A stretch of DNA of 64,000 nucleotides from Topomyia yanbarensis (GCF_030247195.1 NC_080672.1:373340166-373404165); one strand, 5' to 3'; shown: positions 34,018 through 44,722, numbered from the stretch's first letter. Notes: a model not told the origin generated them from the sequence alone. Numbers and translations: made by a program.

Positions 34018-35284
34018 CAGTCCGCTTCCTCATCTCGTACAGATCAGAAGCCAAATAGCGCACCGCTTGCCAACAGCACACAAACAAAAAATACTATCCG
34101 CGCCGCGCCGTTCTAACGTGTACGTGTAACAGACACAGGAAAGTTCCGTTGCACCTAACTTCGAGTGAAATGAGTGAGTAACAAAATAAATTTCGCCCAT
34201 TGCGGGAGAACACAATCGCGATTGATTTTTCGCAAACCCGTCTTAGACCTTCAGTGCGCGAGGTGGAACAGTTGGTCAAGGTGAAAATGGAACTTGATCT
34301 TGCAGAGGTTTCACACGTCCAGCTTCACCACAGCAGGAATGTAGTACTAATAACGTTCAACTCCTTAGCCGAGGCAGAAAGCTTTGTAGCAAAGAACAAC
34401 ATGCAACATGATGTCAAATATGAAAACGTCAAAACCAAGATCCCCGTGTATATGGATCTCGATCTAACTGAAATAAAACTCCATGATCTGGCACCTCGTA
34501 CTGGCACGGAATATATTGAAAGATTCATGTCGAAGTATGGAGAAGTGGAATCAGTCTCTAACGACACATGGAGAAACTTTTTCCCTGGCATTCCCAACGG
34601 TGTTCGGATTGTGCGAATGCGACTGAACCAACCTATACCGTCTTATTTATCTTTCGAGGCCAGATCATCGCAAGGTGTTAACTGCATACAAAGAACCCTT
34701 TGCACATACCCTGGACAGACGCCCACGTGCCAGTTTTGTAACAAAACGGCACACTACGGAAAGCCATGTGCCAAATCAACTAAAGAAAATTCATCTACTA
34801 AAACCCACACCACCAAACAGCTTTGGACATCTACTGATACACCACAGACAGCCGGTCAAAAAATGCATGCCGGACAAACAATATTCCACAGTATCCCAAA
34901 GCCAATAGTTAACGTACGCAAGGAGGAAATAAACAAGAAGGAAGACAGCTATACCAGAGTCACACGAAAACACAAAGAGCACCAAGAATCTAATAGCGAC
35001 GAATAAAGCTCCAACGATGAAGACATGGACGTAAACACGAGCGAGCGAGAGGGCAGACGGACTGAGCAGCAAGCGACAGTAGGTAAACCTGACCATTGCT
35101 CACCACCAAGAAAGAAGATAAACACGAGAAGCGGAAAGCAGTGCGCTCAGAAAGGCAGCAATAATATTTGATTATTTTTTTACTATTATTTTATGAATTA
35201 TAATCTTTGAATTGTATACGAAATCAAAAAGGCGAATGACCCTTGGGGTTAAAACCTTAATAAACAAACAAACAAACAAACAAC
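34018..35284 (+). mobile_element. ORF1-only LINE with target duplication
   Basis: It is flanked by ATGTATACGAGA on both sides (34006-34017 and 35285-35296). The parts in order are a 150-bp leader, ORF1, a short 3' UTR with AAGGCGAATGACCC and GGGGTTAAAACC, and a tail of AAAC repeats (35260-35284). There is no endonuclease or reverse-transcriptase sequence between ORF1 and the 3' UTR. The target duplication shows that this short form inserted as a unit, by target-primed reverse transcription driven by enzymes supplied elsewhere. Confidence 0.8.
34170..35170 (+). pseudogene. LINE ORF1, gag-like nucleic-acid-binding protein
   Basis: The probable start is ATG at 34170 (MSE), but a TAA follows three codons later. 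From 34182 the frame is open to a TAA at 35004 and, past that single stop, on to 35170. The order is VREVEQLVKVKMELDLAEVS, HVQLHHSRNVVLITFNSLAE, IKLHDLAPRTGTEYIERFMS, WRNFFPGIPNGVRIVRMRL and a CCHC knuckle CQFCNKTAHYGKPC. The tail is basic (SPPRKKINTRSGK). Such proteins coat LINE RNA and help it reach target DNA. The family is seen in mosquito I/LOA-group LINEs. Two nonsense codons probably inactivate it, although the rest is well kept. Confidence 0.75.
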
Positions 35285-37251
35285 ATGTATACGAGAGACA
35301 TATAGGGGAGATCAAGGATATCCAGCACATCTTGCAGTAGAATGAGGCCGGTTAGCATAGATCTGACGCTGGAACACTAGGCTCACGACCAGACAACATA
35401 TTTAATGTTGTGAAAACCTCTCTCCACGACCCCAATATCCCGGAGATGCGCATTCAATGTATAATTATTGGACATAACCCGAGATATCACTCGAAGAAAG
35501 TCACAACCCTCATCAATCCCCTTTAAGCAAGGTTTGTTGATAACTTTGGGATCTCTAAACTTCCATGGTTCCATGAAATTTGCCAATTTTCCAGCGTCGT
35601 CTAACAAAAAAATATTGAAAAACTCGTTGAAATTACGCTATCTTTCATAAAAATGACATTCTAATGCCTAAGTGCCCGCCTTCTCATTACCCGCAATAGA
35701 GCAGTAAGAGGGAACTCAAACTAATATTTGTATCTGGTAATCTGGCATGATTTTTCAGATAAAGCACTCAGGAACTCTCATTTTTTCCCCAGAAACTGTA
35801 ACGATTCCACTACTGTCATAATAAATAGCATAGAAGCTATGAATAGCTATCATCTTCTGATGAACGTTACGGTAATATACTGTAATGCTTAGTGCGAGCA
35901 TTTATTCTGTCAGATAAAAATGTGTGTTTAAAAAATAATCATTTCGTTTATATACAGCATTACCATTCCATCGTGAAACGTCGATTTGAATGTGGATCTA
36001 CATGGAATACTGTTGTCAAAGGTTGAATCGAGTACACAACGTAGGGCCTAGCCACCAGTTGAAACATTTTTTCTCTAGTTAATCCGTCGACGAACCGGTG
36101 CCAATAACTGCGTTTTTCAGCTTTCGTCGTCACTTTGTGTTTCTTACGTCACGTATATTCGGAATAATTCGGGCAATTCGACTTTCAAAAAGTCCTTATA
36201 AGGCCTTTTCGCGTACAATTCTGAACGCTCTCTGGTCACCACGGAGTGGGAGGACGTCCACTGTTGCTCGCACCGGGTACTCGTTTCGTCTGACATTTAA
36301 TCGCAGTATATAGAATCAAACCAGTCCAAACCTTGTACGCTTCCACCGCAAGAATTTCTTGTTTTAATTCGATTGTTTCGGATATAGTGGACGCGTGGCT
36401 CTTTCAAACAATGGGCTCACTAATTGTAGCGAGGTCGAGTACAGTAATAAATCTAAGGCGTTTGGAGTAGGAATTTGTGTCATTTCCACCGTATTCAAGA
36501 TGGTCATATTGAAGTTGTCGCAAATATCACGCGGTTAGATAGATCGGTTATCATCGTGAAGACAATCCCATGGCATACCGTGAGAATTGAAGTATTCTAA
36601 AACCAGCTGAGGTGCGATGTATATGGAAACAATACCAATAAGTCTTTGCCTTTGATTCGGACTTGACAAGCGACAACTTCAATACCTGGTACCGATCAAA
36701 TTGTGGATGATCTACATTGGAAGTTAACCTGGTTTTACACAATGCAAATGCATGGTGTAAAACCTGGGAAAAGTGCAGGGACTGAAATGTAGGGACACAT
36801 GGCGTTTTTGATGTCCTATGTGAAAATTTCTGCTCTTTTCTAAGATTTCCGAGACCAGGAACCACTTATTTTGGTTTTGTAGCAGCACCCTTCAAGGGAC
36901 AGTCTCAGGCTTTTACGAGGAAACTAAGGAGAGAAAACGATTTTCCTCCTTTGAAAGTGTATACGGCACACTAGCAAATGTTCCCACAATGGTCAGGATA
37001 GTCAGATTCTCAGATTCAGATTCTCACTCTTTAGTGAACGAGGAAGCGTATATATTAATCATGGCCGGTAGCATAGCCCTATTTAGCAATTCTTCTCGAA
37101 GCGTTCATTAAAAGATTGCTTCAATTTTTCCCAAATAATAATTACGTGGAATATGTTGAGGGATCGTGCGGAGTCTCTCCACAGTAGGAAAGCTTTTAAT
37201 AGTTCTCTCCGCATTTTCCACACCATGCCTTGTTTCTACAATAAGTAGCTG

Positions 37252-37507
37252 TACACACAGAAAAAAAATATTGGTAAAAGTAAGAGTGTTCCGCTCTTAG
37301 CAAAAAACAACTAACGCCTACTATCAGGTTGAAAGTAAAACTTTTAAATTAATCAAGAATAATAATCAAAATAAAAGTTTTCCTTTTAAGCTAATGAAGA
37401 ATAGTATTCAAAATAAAAGTTTTATTTTTAAACTAAGAGTATGCGTTGGTTCTTTTTTGCTAAGAGTGATATACTCTTATTTTTACCAATATTTTTTTCT
37501 GTGTGTA
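37252..37507. mobile_element. MITE with TA duplication, inside the hAT element
   Basis: It is flanked by TA, with ends CACACAGAAAAAAAATATTG and the inverse CAATATTTTTTTCTGTGTG. The arms pair for about 60 bp (GTAAGAGTG...CTCTTAGC against GCTAAGAG...ACTCTTA). TA duplication and short length fit Tc1/mariner-type MITEs. Confidence 0.8.
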
Positions 37508-38604
37508 GGCACAACGGCTTGTGACGAGGGCAGTTCATGCCTCGCGGCACAAAAAGAAGAACTGGTAGACGAGCCCCGTTAAAAAAGAAATAAAGTGTAA
37601 AAGAGCAGACCCTGCGAAAGGCTCGATATGAGGCTGATGAAAACTTCATCCTTCGCAATTAGAACCCCCGTAGGAGACTACACCATCAATCTCTACTTTC
37701 CAAGCGGATATATAGACAAGACTTCTTCGTACATGGCCGAGTGTTTAGTTAGATCCCGCATATATCGATGATGTTAAATGGCTTATATTTGGTCCGGAAG
37801 AAGACATTCCTGGTGCCAGTTGTATTAGGGGGATATAATTTGTATCGAAAATTGGACTTATCGACATTATTTGTGCCACCGCAGATATATCCATATTGAC
37901 CTCCATTGAGCCTGAGGGGATGTTGGTCGTTGGAGATACCTTGCCGTTAGCCAACATTATCACGCGGGCTTCAGTACCTGTGAAAGGTTTTATCGGTGGG
38001 AACGGAAAACTGATGCATCGGAATTTAAAAGAATGGAGTAATTGGTAGTTAGCTGTGCAACATTTGAAGTATCAGCAATCAACGAACACATTTTCGCTAA
38101 GCCGTCGTCCATACAGCCCGTTAACAAAGGGTGTTTCCAAATAGCCACCAGATATTATCCGGGAATTTCCCTGTTCGCTTACACACGCCAGGTCTGAACT
38201 TTCGTCACTACGGGTAGAAATCACTCCGAATCTTAGTACCCACTCGGGCAAATAGTGTTCCGCCGGCCCTGGCTGCAGACTGAAATGCGCAACACTATGC
38301 GCAATGGTCCGTCGCTTCAACGATTTTACTGACATCTTCGACTTCGTCATTAATTCAGCACAGTTTCGAAATCGTTTGTTATCACTTTAGGTTAATTATT
38401 TGTAATTTAATTCATTAAGACTCATTGTCAGTTCAACTGACAATGTTGGACTTAAATTGTTAAATACATAAACTAACTAGAGGTCCGCCTTTACCTACAT
38501 CCCTCTAGATATTTATCGTGGTGCCATCCGCAGTGTAAGACCTAGCACAAACGAAACAATGTCATATTTTGTTGAATTTCTCGTTACGTTCCTATCTGTA
38601 TACA

Positions 38605-38860
<256 letters not shown>

Positions 38861-38984
38861 TCGATAATCGATAATCGAACGCCTTTGTGTATAGACGTGT
38901 TTTTACGGTCCGCAGTTAATTGTTATTTATTTATCTTTCTACCGTCGCGCGTGTGTTCAATCCTATTAAACAACGGTTATCATA

Positions 38985-40073
38985 ATGAGCTGCAGTGTGA
39001 CATCTTGTAATATCAGCGACGATCGTTTCTTGTGGCAGTGTGAATTCTGCAGAAAATGTTATCACGCAGCTTGTGTAGGAGTCCAGCGAAATCAAGAAGA
39101 ATTTATCTCGCACTTCATGATTCCCCTGTGTGCAGATTGCCAGCATAATCTAAAGGTAGGCATAGACACACGAAAAGTGCTGTACCAACAGGAAAAATTA
39201 TTTGAATCTATAACTACGCAAACGGACTGCAACTTACAAATAGCAGCCGACATAAAAAAGTTCAATTCAATTGTTGACTTATTCGAAAATGTTGAGCTGC
39301 AGCTTAAAGAATCAGTGGCGAATGTGAACATAAACACATCGTCACAAGTGGCAAATGCTGTATCGGCACTATCGCAGGCCATTGACAGTAATTCTTTTAA
39401 TAAGGCCGATGAGCTGGTCACGCTGAAAAACCATATCACATCACTATTCAACATATCTATGGGATCCACAAAAAAACACATTGAAGAGTATGTAAATGAT
39501 CTCACTGCCGATTTGACCAGAGAATTGAAAAAAATCTGCAGCGAAGTTCAGAACTTGAGCACCCTTACCATAGATATGGCAGCTCATTGTAATGAACACT
39601 ACCTGAGTGAATCGCGTCCTACACGTGAAGTTTTAGACGAAGTGAAAATTATAACAAATTCAGTTGGCAGTGACATTCTCAAAGAAGTACAATCTCTTGC
39701 CGGCTCAATTAACACTTTGGATAGCAGTATACGCGATGCTTGTTTGCCACCAGCGGGCCCCAGCTTGATGGACGAATTAAATGCCCAATCAACAAAATCG
39801 GGTGACTCAGGTCACCGTTCCACTGCCGAAGCCACTGAAGGGTGGCGCTTTTTGGGTTCGAAGAAAGTGTGGCGCTCTGACTGGACGGAGTACGACACAC
39901 GTAATCAGCATAGAATTCAACAGCAAAAGATGAAAGATAGGGCGATGGCACGAAGAAAAGCTAATAAAAAGCAGTTGCATCGGGTAATAAATGATCGCAA
40001 TAAAAACAGACACCAACGTAGCCGTAATACTAATGAGACAAATAAACATCATATCCAGAAGCAGTTATTATAA
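38985..40073 (+). CDS. Retrotransposon ORF1 with PHD-like zinc finger and coiled coil
   Basis: ATG at 38985 gives 362 codons. The first 60 residues form a C4HC3 finger: C2 (MSCSVTSC), [15 protein letters not shown], and CADCQHNL. This is the PHD-type finger known in ORF1 of CR1-group LINEs. Residues 60-260 are long, mainly helical, heptad-like sequence ([29 protein letters not shown]), a likely coiled coil for trimerisation. The C-terminus is basic and glutamine-rich ([20 protein letters not shown]). It would bind element RNA and may target chromatin. The frame ends in a stop at 40071. A +1 frame then carries on (39991-40446) through an Asn-rich repeat, so the original protein may have been longer. 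Confidence 0.8.
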   Translation: MSCSVTSCNISDDRFLWQCEFCRKCYHAACVGVQRNQEEFISHFMIPLCADCQHNLKVGIDTRKVLYQQEKLFESITTQTDCNLQIAADIKKFNSIVDLFENVELQLKESVANVNINTSSQVANAVSALSQAIDSNSFNKADELVTLKNHITSLFNISMGSTKKHIEEYVNDLTADLTRELKKICSEVQNLSTLTIDMAAHCNEHYLSESRPTREVLDEVKIITNSVGSDILKEVQSLAGSINTLDSSIRDACLPPAGPSLMDELNAQSTKSGDSGHRSTAEATEGWRFLGSKKVWRSDWTEYDTRNQHRIQQQKMKDRAMARRKANKKQLHRVINDRNKNRHQRSRNTNETNKHHIQKQLL

Positions 40074-40446
40074 CTATAACCTCAATGACAACAACAATAG
40101 CAACAACAATAGCAATAATAATCGTAACAACAATCGCAACAACAATAGCAGCAATAATCGCAACAACAACAACAATACGCAATGCGGTCGTCCAACAGCT
40201 GGCAACTCTCTTCCCCGGGATAAGGATCTACTTGCGGCGGCAAGGGTGCAATTCTCTAGGCCTCCGTTTGAAAATCAGCGTGGTATCAGGTTTCAACGTG
40301 GTGAAACACTGAATCCATACCCGGTTGTACATCAATTTAACTCAACTTTCGCACCAGATAGGTTTGAAACCCCTGTCCTGACGAATTCCTTTTCTCAGCG
40401 CTGTTCAGCTTGTTCCTGTGAGCATTCGTGTTTTCGTCCAACCTAA
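39991..40446 (+). CDS. Overlapping +1 frame: Asn-rich extension of ORF1
   Basis: The frame opens inside ORF1 and continues past its stop. It has an asparagine-rich tract from CAA/AAT repeats (40080-40180), then RPTAGNSLPRDKDLLAAARV, FENQRGIRFQRGETLN and a cysteine cluster CSACSCEHSC. It ends at 40446, overlapping the start of ORF2 by 25 bases. The non-repeat part looks like protein, so it probably joins ORF1 through a frameshift, programmed or by slippage in the repeat. It could also be a chance frame. Confidence 0.45.
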   Translation: MIAIKTDTNVAVILMRQINIISRSSYYNYNLNDNNNSNNNSNNNRNNNRNNNSSNNRNNNNNTQCGRPTAGNSLPRDKDLLAAARVQFSRPPFENQRGIRFQRGETLNPYPVVHQFNSTFAPDRFETPVLTNSFSQRCSACSCEHSCFRPT

Positions 40447-43400
40447 CGCACTCTTCAGAGGCAGACCATGACGAACCGGTTACGGATGAAAACGGATCAA
40501 TAGTTTTGCATGATATTTCTAAGTATGACAAATTGCCATTAACTTTATCAGAAACGCTTTCAGAAATTTTGATATATTGTCAAAATTTTAATCGTATGCA
40601 GAGCGCATCTAAAATGAGCAAAATCTATAGTAATGTATTGAGCTCCTCTTATTCTGTTATTTTAGGCACTGAAACAAGTTGGAACGATAGCATAAAAAGT
40701 GAGGAAATTTTTGGTAGTGGCTTTAACGTATTCAGAGACGACCGAAATCTTTTAGTATCTCAAAAGAAGTCTGGTGGAGGAGTTCTTATAGGCGTTTCGG
40801 CTCAATTTAATTCTGAAATTGTTCCCACAGTGAAGTTTAAAGAATTTGAACATGTGTGGGTTAAAGCGAACATTTCAGGTGAAATACATGTTTTTGCCTC
40901 TGTATATTTCCCACCAGAGCATGCTAATATATCATCGTATGAAGCCTTTTTCAAAATTGCTGAACAAATTTTATTTGAACTTCCGGTCGAGGTCAAAGTT
41001 CACATTTACGGAGACTTTAACCAGCGCAATACCGATTTTATTCCGGATTCTGAAAATGAAAATATTCTAATCCCAGTCGTAGGAGAAAACGAAACATTGA
41101 ATTTCATCTTTGACAAAACTGCTAGCATAGGATTAAATCAAATTAATCATGTAAAAAATCAACAGAATTGCTATCTTGACCTTTTATTTACAAACACTCA
41201 GGATGATTTCTGTGTATCTGAATCTTTGGCTCCTTTGTGGAAAAATGAAGCTTTTCATACTGCTATTGAATTTTCTTTGTTCATCCATAAAAATCAAGAA
41301 CCCAACGTCTATGACTTTGAGGAAGTCTTTGAATACCATAAAGCTAATTATGACAATATCAGACGGAAGGTAGGTAATGTCGACTGGCAAAATACTCTTA
41401 GGAATGAAGCGAATATTGAAACCGCCCTGGACGTATTTTACAAAATAATTTTCGAAATTATTCATGAAGAGGTGCCCATTAAGAAGAAAAGACGACACGG
41501 TAGCTCGAAGCATCCTATTTGGTACAATAGGCAAATTAAAAATCTGAAAAATAGGAAACAAAAAGCCCACAAGCTATACAAGAAAAATCAAAATAACGAG
41601 CACTTGGAACAATATCTCGACATTTGCGATAAACTAAATATTGCCATAGATTCTGCACTTGCGGATTACAACTCCAAAACTGAACAGCAGATTAAATCCA
41701 GTCCAAAGAATTTTTTTAACTACGTCAAAACTAAATTAAAATCAGATAATTTCCCATCAACAATGCACTTGGATGACAACGTACATAATAGCCCGAAAGA
41801 AATCTGCAACCTATTTGCAACATTCTTCCAAGAAATATATACAACTTTTTCTGAACAAGACCGCGATCGCGATTATTTTGCTTTTCTTCCAGATTTTCCT
41901 ATGGATATTGGCGTCAGTCATGTCATAGTGGAGGACATTTTCAATGCTCTAAACCATTTGGATTCATCAAAAGGTGCTGGCCCTGATGGAATTCCACCAT
42001 TATTTATGAAAAACCTAGCAACCGAGCTTACAACTCCATTGTTCTGGCTCTTTAATATGTCTTTACAATCTGGAGAGTTTCCCAAAACATGGAAGAGTTC
42101 TTTCTTAGTACCTATATATAAATCTGGGAAAAAATCTGACGTTCGCAATTATCGTGGAATAGCCATAATCTCCAGCATTCCGAAACTTTTTGAATCAATC
42201 ATTAACGAAAAAATATTTCTTCAAATAAAAAACAGAATTACTAACCTCCAACATGGCTTCTTCAAAGGTCGTTCGACCTCAACAAATTTACTAGAATTTA
42301 TTAACTATTCACTGATTGCAATGGACAATGGAAACTACGTGGAAGCACTTTACACAGACTTTAGTAAAGCATTTGATCGAATCGACATCCCAATGTTACT
42401 TTATAAATTAAAAAAGATGGGAATTGAGCCTGAGCTGCGTACGTGGTTAGAATCATATCTATCCAACCGCCAGCAAATAATCAAATTCAAAGGAAAGCAA
42501 TCTAATCCAATTGAAGTCACCTCAGGAGTTCCACAAGGCTCTCATTTAGGACCTCTATTGTTTATTTTATATGTGAACGATATTTCCTTCCTTCTCAAAA
42601 AACTGAAAGTACTAATCTATGCCGATGACATGAAACTTTACTTGGAGATAAGAAATGCCGAGGATATTGATACATTCCAAAACGAAATTCTAGTTTTCCA
42701 CACGTGGTGTCAAAAAAGCCTCCTACAGCTAAACGTGAAAAAATGCAATTCAATCACTTTTAGTCGAAAACGACAAACATCGAATGTTGTGATTACCTTA
42801 GGAAGACAGACTGTAGCAAAATGTGAAAGAATTAGGGATTTAGGCGTTATATTAGATTCCAAGTTAAATTTTATTGATCATTATAACACAATTATTCACA
42901 AAGCTAACAACATGCTCAGTTTTATAAAACGCTTTAGTTATCATTTTGTAGATCCGTATACAATCAAAACATTATATATTGCTTATGTTAGGTCGATATT
43001 GGAATATTGCAGCATCGTTTGGTGCCCTTTTTCAAGCACACATGAAGAAAGAATAGAATCTGTACAAAAACAATTCATATTATTTGCCCTTCGTAAACTA
43101 GGTTGGATAGCATTTCCTTTGCCATCTTATGAAGCACGCTGCATGCTTATCAATATACAAACATTGAAGGAACGTCGTGAATTTGCAATGCTTTCGTTCA
43201 TTAATAATATCGTCTCGCATCGTATTGATTCAGCCGAAATTTTATCCAAATTGAACTTTTATGCACCTTCTCGACAGCTACGAAACCGAAGCATATTCTC
43301 AATAACTCCATATCGCACAAATTATGCAAAATATGGCCCTATAAATCGAATGATGGCTGTTTATAACCGCTATTGCGAATCAATTGATTTTACAATGTCC

Positions 43401-43451
43401 AAACTAAAACTCACACAATATTTTATACATAAAAGAAATTCTAACGCATAA
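40422..43451 (+). CDS. Retrotransposon ORF2: endonuclease and reverse transcriptase
   Basis: The open frame spans 1009 codons without a stop. The endonuclease (residues 50-290) shows ILIYCQNFNR, LGTETSW, GGGVLIGVS, SVYFPPEH, HIYGDFNQRN and LDLLFTN. The reverse transcriptase has TWKSSFLVPIYKSGKKSD, NYRGIAIISSIPKLFESII, QHGFFKGRSTSTNLL, TDFSKAFDRID, GVPQGSHLGPLLFILYVND and the catalytic YADDMKLYL. The C-terminal region (LEYCSIVWCPFSSTHEERIE) is complete. There is no ATG before residue 57, inside the endonuclease, so translation would need frameshifting, reinitiation at a non-ATG codon (GTG at 40428) or fusion to ORF1. It nicks DNA and copies its own RNA there. Catalytic residues are all present, so it may be active. 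Confidence 0.88.
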   Translation, partial: AFVFSSNLTHSSEADHDEPVTDENGSIVLHDISKYDKLPLTLSETLSEILIYCQNFNRMQSASKMSKIYSNVLSSSYSVILGTETSWNDSIKSEEIFGSGFNVFRDDRNLLVSQKKSGGGVLIGVSAQFNSEIVPTVKFKEFEHVWVKANISGEIHVFASVYFPPEHANISSYEAFFKIAEQILFELPVEVKVHIYGDFNQRNTDFIPDSENENILIPVVGENETLNFIFDKTASIGLNQINHVKNQQNCYLDLLFTNTQDDFCVSESLAPLWKNEAFHTAIEFSLFIHKNQEPNVYDFEEVFEYHKANYDNIRRKVGNVDWQNTLRNEANIETALDVFYKIIFEIIHEEVPIKKKRRHGSSKHPIWYNRQIKNLKNRKQKAHKLYKKNQNNEHLEQYLDICDKLNIAIDSALADYNSKTEQQIKSSPKNFFNYVKTKLKSDNFPSTMHLDDNVHNSPKEICNLFATFFQEIYTTFSEQDRDRDYFAFLPDFPMDIGVSHVIVEDIFNALNHLDSSKGAGPDGIPPLFMKNLATELTTPLFWLFNMSLQSGEFPKTWKSSFLVPIYKSGKKSDVRNYRGIAIISSIPKLFESIINEKIFLQIKNRITNLQHGFFKGRSTSTNLLEFINYSLIAMDNGNYVEALYTDFSKAFDRIDIPMLLYKLKKMGIEPELRTWLESYLSNRQQIIKFKGKQSNPIEVTSGVPQGSHLGPLLFILYVNDISFLLKKLKVLIYADDMKLYLEIRNAEDIDTFQNEILVFHTWCQKSLLQLNVKKCNSITFSRKRQTSNVVITLGRQTVAKCERIRDLGVILDSKLNFIDHYNTIIHKANNMLSFIKRFSYHFVDPYTIKTLYIAYVRSILEYCSIVWCPFSSTHEERIESVQKQFILFALRKLGWIAFPLPSYEARCMLINIQTLKERREFAMLSFINNIVSHRIDSAEILSKLNFYAPSRQLRNRSIFSITPYRTNYAKYGPINRMMAVYNRYCESIDFTMSKLKLTQYFIHKRNSNA

Positions 43452-43590
43452 GAAAATGATTCTGTAAAAGCTGAAATAGTTTTATTTATAATAAAATTAC
43501 GTATATATATATTTTAGTAAATAAGAAAAATGTAAACAATACTGTAACTATACCAGTCTACATCGATTGACGAAATAAATAAATAAATAA

Positions 43591-43824
<234 letters not shown>

Positions 43825-43903
43825 CAAACCCTTTCCTCGTCCTGGCAGCCACCAAATAGACATCCCCTTGACTAACAATGTCTCTCTTTGTACTTCATTT
43901 CAG

Positions 43904-43961
43904 TATATTCGAGAAGGACGACACGGCTGTGATTTCGTTGCTGGATGTTGGCTTCAACCGG
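43904..43961 (+). CDS. Pde8: Pde8 exon 6: REC-like domain, end
   Basis: The exon lies between TTTCATTTCAG and GTAAGT and reads (S)IFEKDDTAVISLLDVGFNR, ending in phase 0. The sequence corresponds to the DREELSVMPFISAGFTR stretch of PDE8A, which ends the receiver-like domain. Its acceptor lies 82 bases beyond a 229-bp (TA)n tract that follows the intact retrotransposon. Length changes in that tract could affect splicing of this exon. Confidence 0.88.
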
Positions 43962-44309
43962 GTAAGTAGTACACTTGACTGGTAGAAATGTATCCATTTT
44001 CCGGTGCAACAAAGCTCGCTATCATAGTTGTAAAAGCGGGGCGATGGTAGTATGTACACGATTTCTTGCATTTCATTTGAACTAGATCTGCTATGATTAA
44101 ACGTATTTTATTACGTTCACAAATGCGGCGGAGATGCTGTGCTGAAAATAAATAAATTTTTCCTAATCGTACAATGAACAGACCTCAGTTGCGGCTAGTG
44201 CTTCTCGAATCAAATAGAATTCAAATTAATTCAATTTTTCCTTCTCCTTTTACTGTTGTGTGTCCCGTGCACCGGCATTCCACAATTCCATCGGGACCAA
44301 TCGTTGCAG

Positions 44310-44408
44310 TGTATAATCGAGTCACCGCATGTATCTATCTGTTCTTCGGAACTGCGCCAGATTCAGCACTCGCTGGTTCGCCCGCAGCATGTGATATCAA
44401 CCCAACAG
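44310..44408 (+). CDS. Pde8: Pde8 exon 7: linker between REC-like and PAS domains
   Basis: This 33-codon exon between ATCGTTGCAG and GTAAGT is phase 0 at both ends. It reads CIIESPHVSICSSELRQIQH followed by SLVRPQHVISTQQ. It aligns with the YVENPNIMACYNELLQLEFG stretch of PDE8A that links the two regulatory domains: ESP-VSIC-SEL-QI mirrors ENPNIMACYNELLQL. Other frames through the same bases are longer but lack this match. The following intron is about 11.8 kb. Confidence 0.8.
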
Positions 44409-44651
44409 GTAAGTGTACGTGTTGCTTGTGTGAAAGAGTGTGAAATGATTCCAAAAAAAAAATCAAGCGTGCTTCATGGGAGCGTGGGTTGTTGCTTGTT
44501 GATATTATTTGCAATTTTCTTCATAACTATGACAAGAAAAAGGGTACAATCAAATAATACCTACTGTTTATTTATTGCTGAACTTGACTGATTTTGTCCA
44601 TCTCGCTTTAGATGCAGTGGTGATGTGTTCTTTATGGGACGTCATCATAGT
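44409..44651 (+). other. Start of the 11.8-kb Pde8 intron
   Basis: No gene was recognised. Confidence 0.4.
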
Positions 44652-44722
44652 CCAGGGATAATATAAGGGGTTGTGCATTGGGCCGGAGTCCCAAAGGTTG
44701 CAGGTTCGAATCCTGTCTCTGG
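44652..44722 (+). tRNA. tRNA-like sequence, probably a pseudogene or SINE head
   Basis: CCAGGGA at 44652 pairs with TCTCTGG at 44716 as an acceptor stem. TTGGG-CCGGAGT-CCCAA forms an anticodon arm (loop reading GGA). GCAGG-TTCGAAT-CCTGT forms a T arm. The D arm is poor and no long variable arm is present, although a GGA anticodon would be serine, which needs one. It is therefore unlikely to be a working tRNA-Ser. R1 repeat sequence follows within 100 bases, so it may be the head of a SINE. Confidence 0.4.

Larger units (their letters stand above)
33335..38271. mobile_element. 4.9-kb hAT-type transposon with nested LINE and MITE
   Basis: The left end CAGGGCCGGCGGAA and right end TTCCGCCGGCCCTG are exact inverses. 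The flanks GCTGGAGA and GCTGCAGA are an 8-bp duplication with one change, and copy 1 of the host retrotransposon (18270-18290, GCTGCAG) supports the empty site. CAGGG-type ends with 8 bp are diagnostic of hAT. No intact transposase was found. Small open frames inside (for example 35383-35607 and 36551-36865, minus strand) match nothing I recognise and may be eroded remains. The LINE at 34018-35284 and a MITE at 37252-37507 entered later. Confidence 0.85.
31139..38475 (+). mobile_element. CR1/Jockey-group retrotransposon copy 2, split by hAT and SINE
   Basis: The parts are 31139-33334 and 38280-38475, with a SINE at 32668-32829 and a 4.9-kb hAT element at 33335-38271 in between. It is 5'-truncated at GATGGTTTGCGGTTGTAC, a point inside the endonuclease of copy 1. 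It has lost about 350 bp of reverse transcriptase near 32240. The 3' end (TCATTAAGACTCATTGTCAG...TTGTTAAATACATA) matches that of copy 1 at 18065-18130. Confidence 0.8.

Noticed and set aside
35383..35607. Minus-strand frame as a hAT transposase C-terminus (VERGFHNIKYVV)
   Set aside because: It faintly resembles the hAT dimerisation motif, but the surrounding residues do not fit, and no DDE motifs were found.
36300..36600. Minus-strand peptide NALDLLLYSTS as an endonuclease scrap
   Set aside because: One short motif among stops is not enough to call a retrotransposon.
40080..40180. CRISPR-like short repeats
   Set aside because: It is an imperfect CAA/AAT microsatellite inside a retrotransposon, without spacers.
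44652..44722. A functional tRNA-Ser(GGA) gene
   Set aside because: It lacks the long variable arm of serine tRNAs and has a poor D arm.
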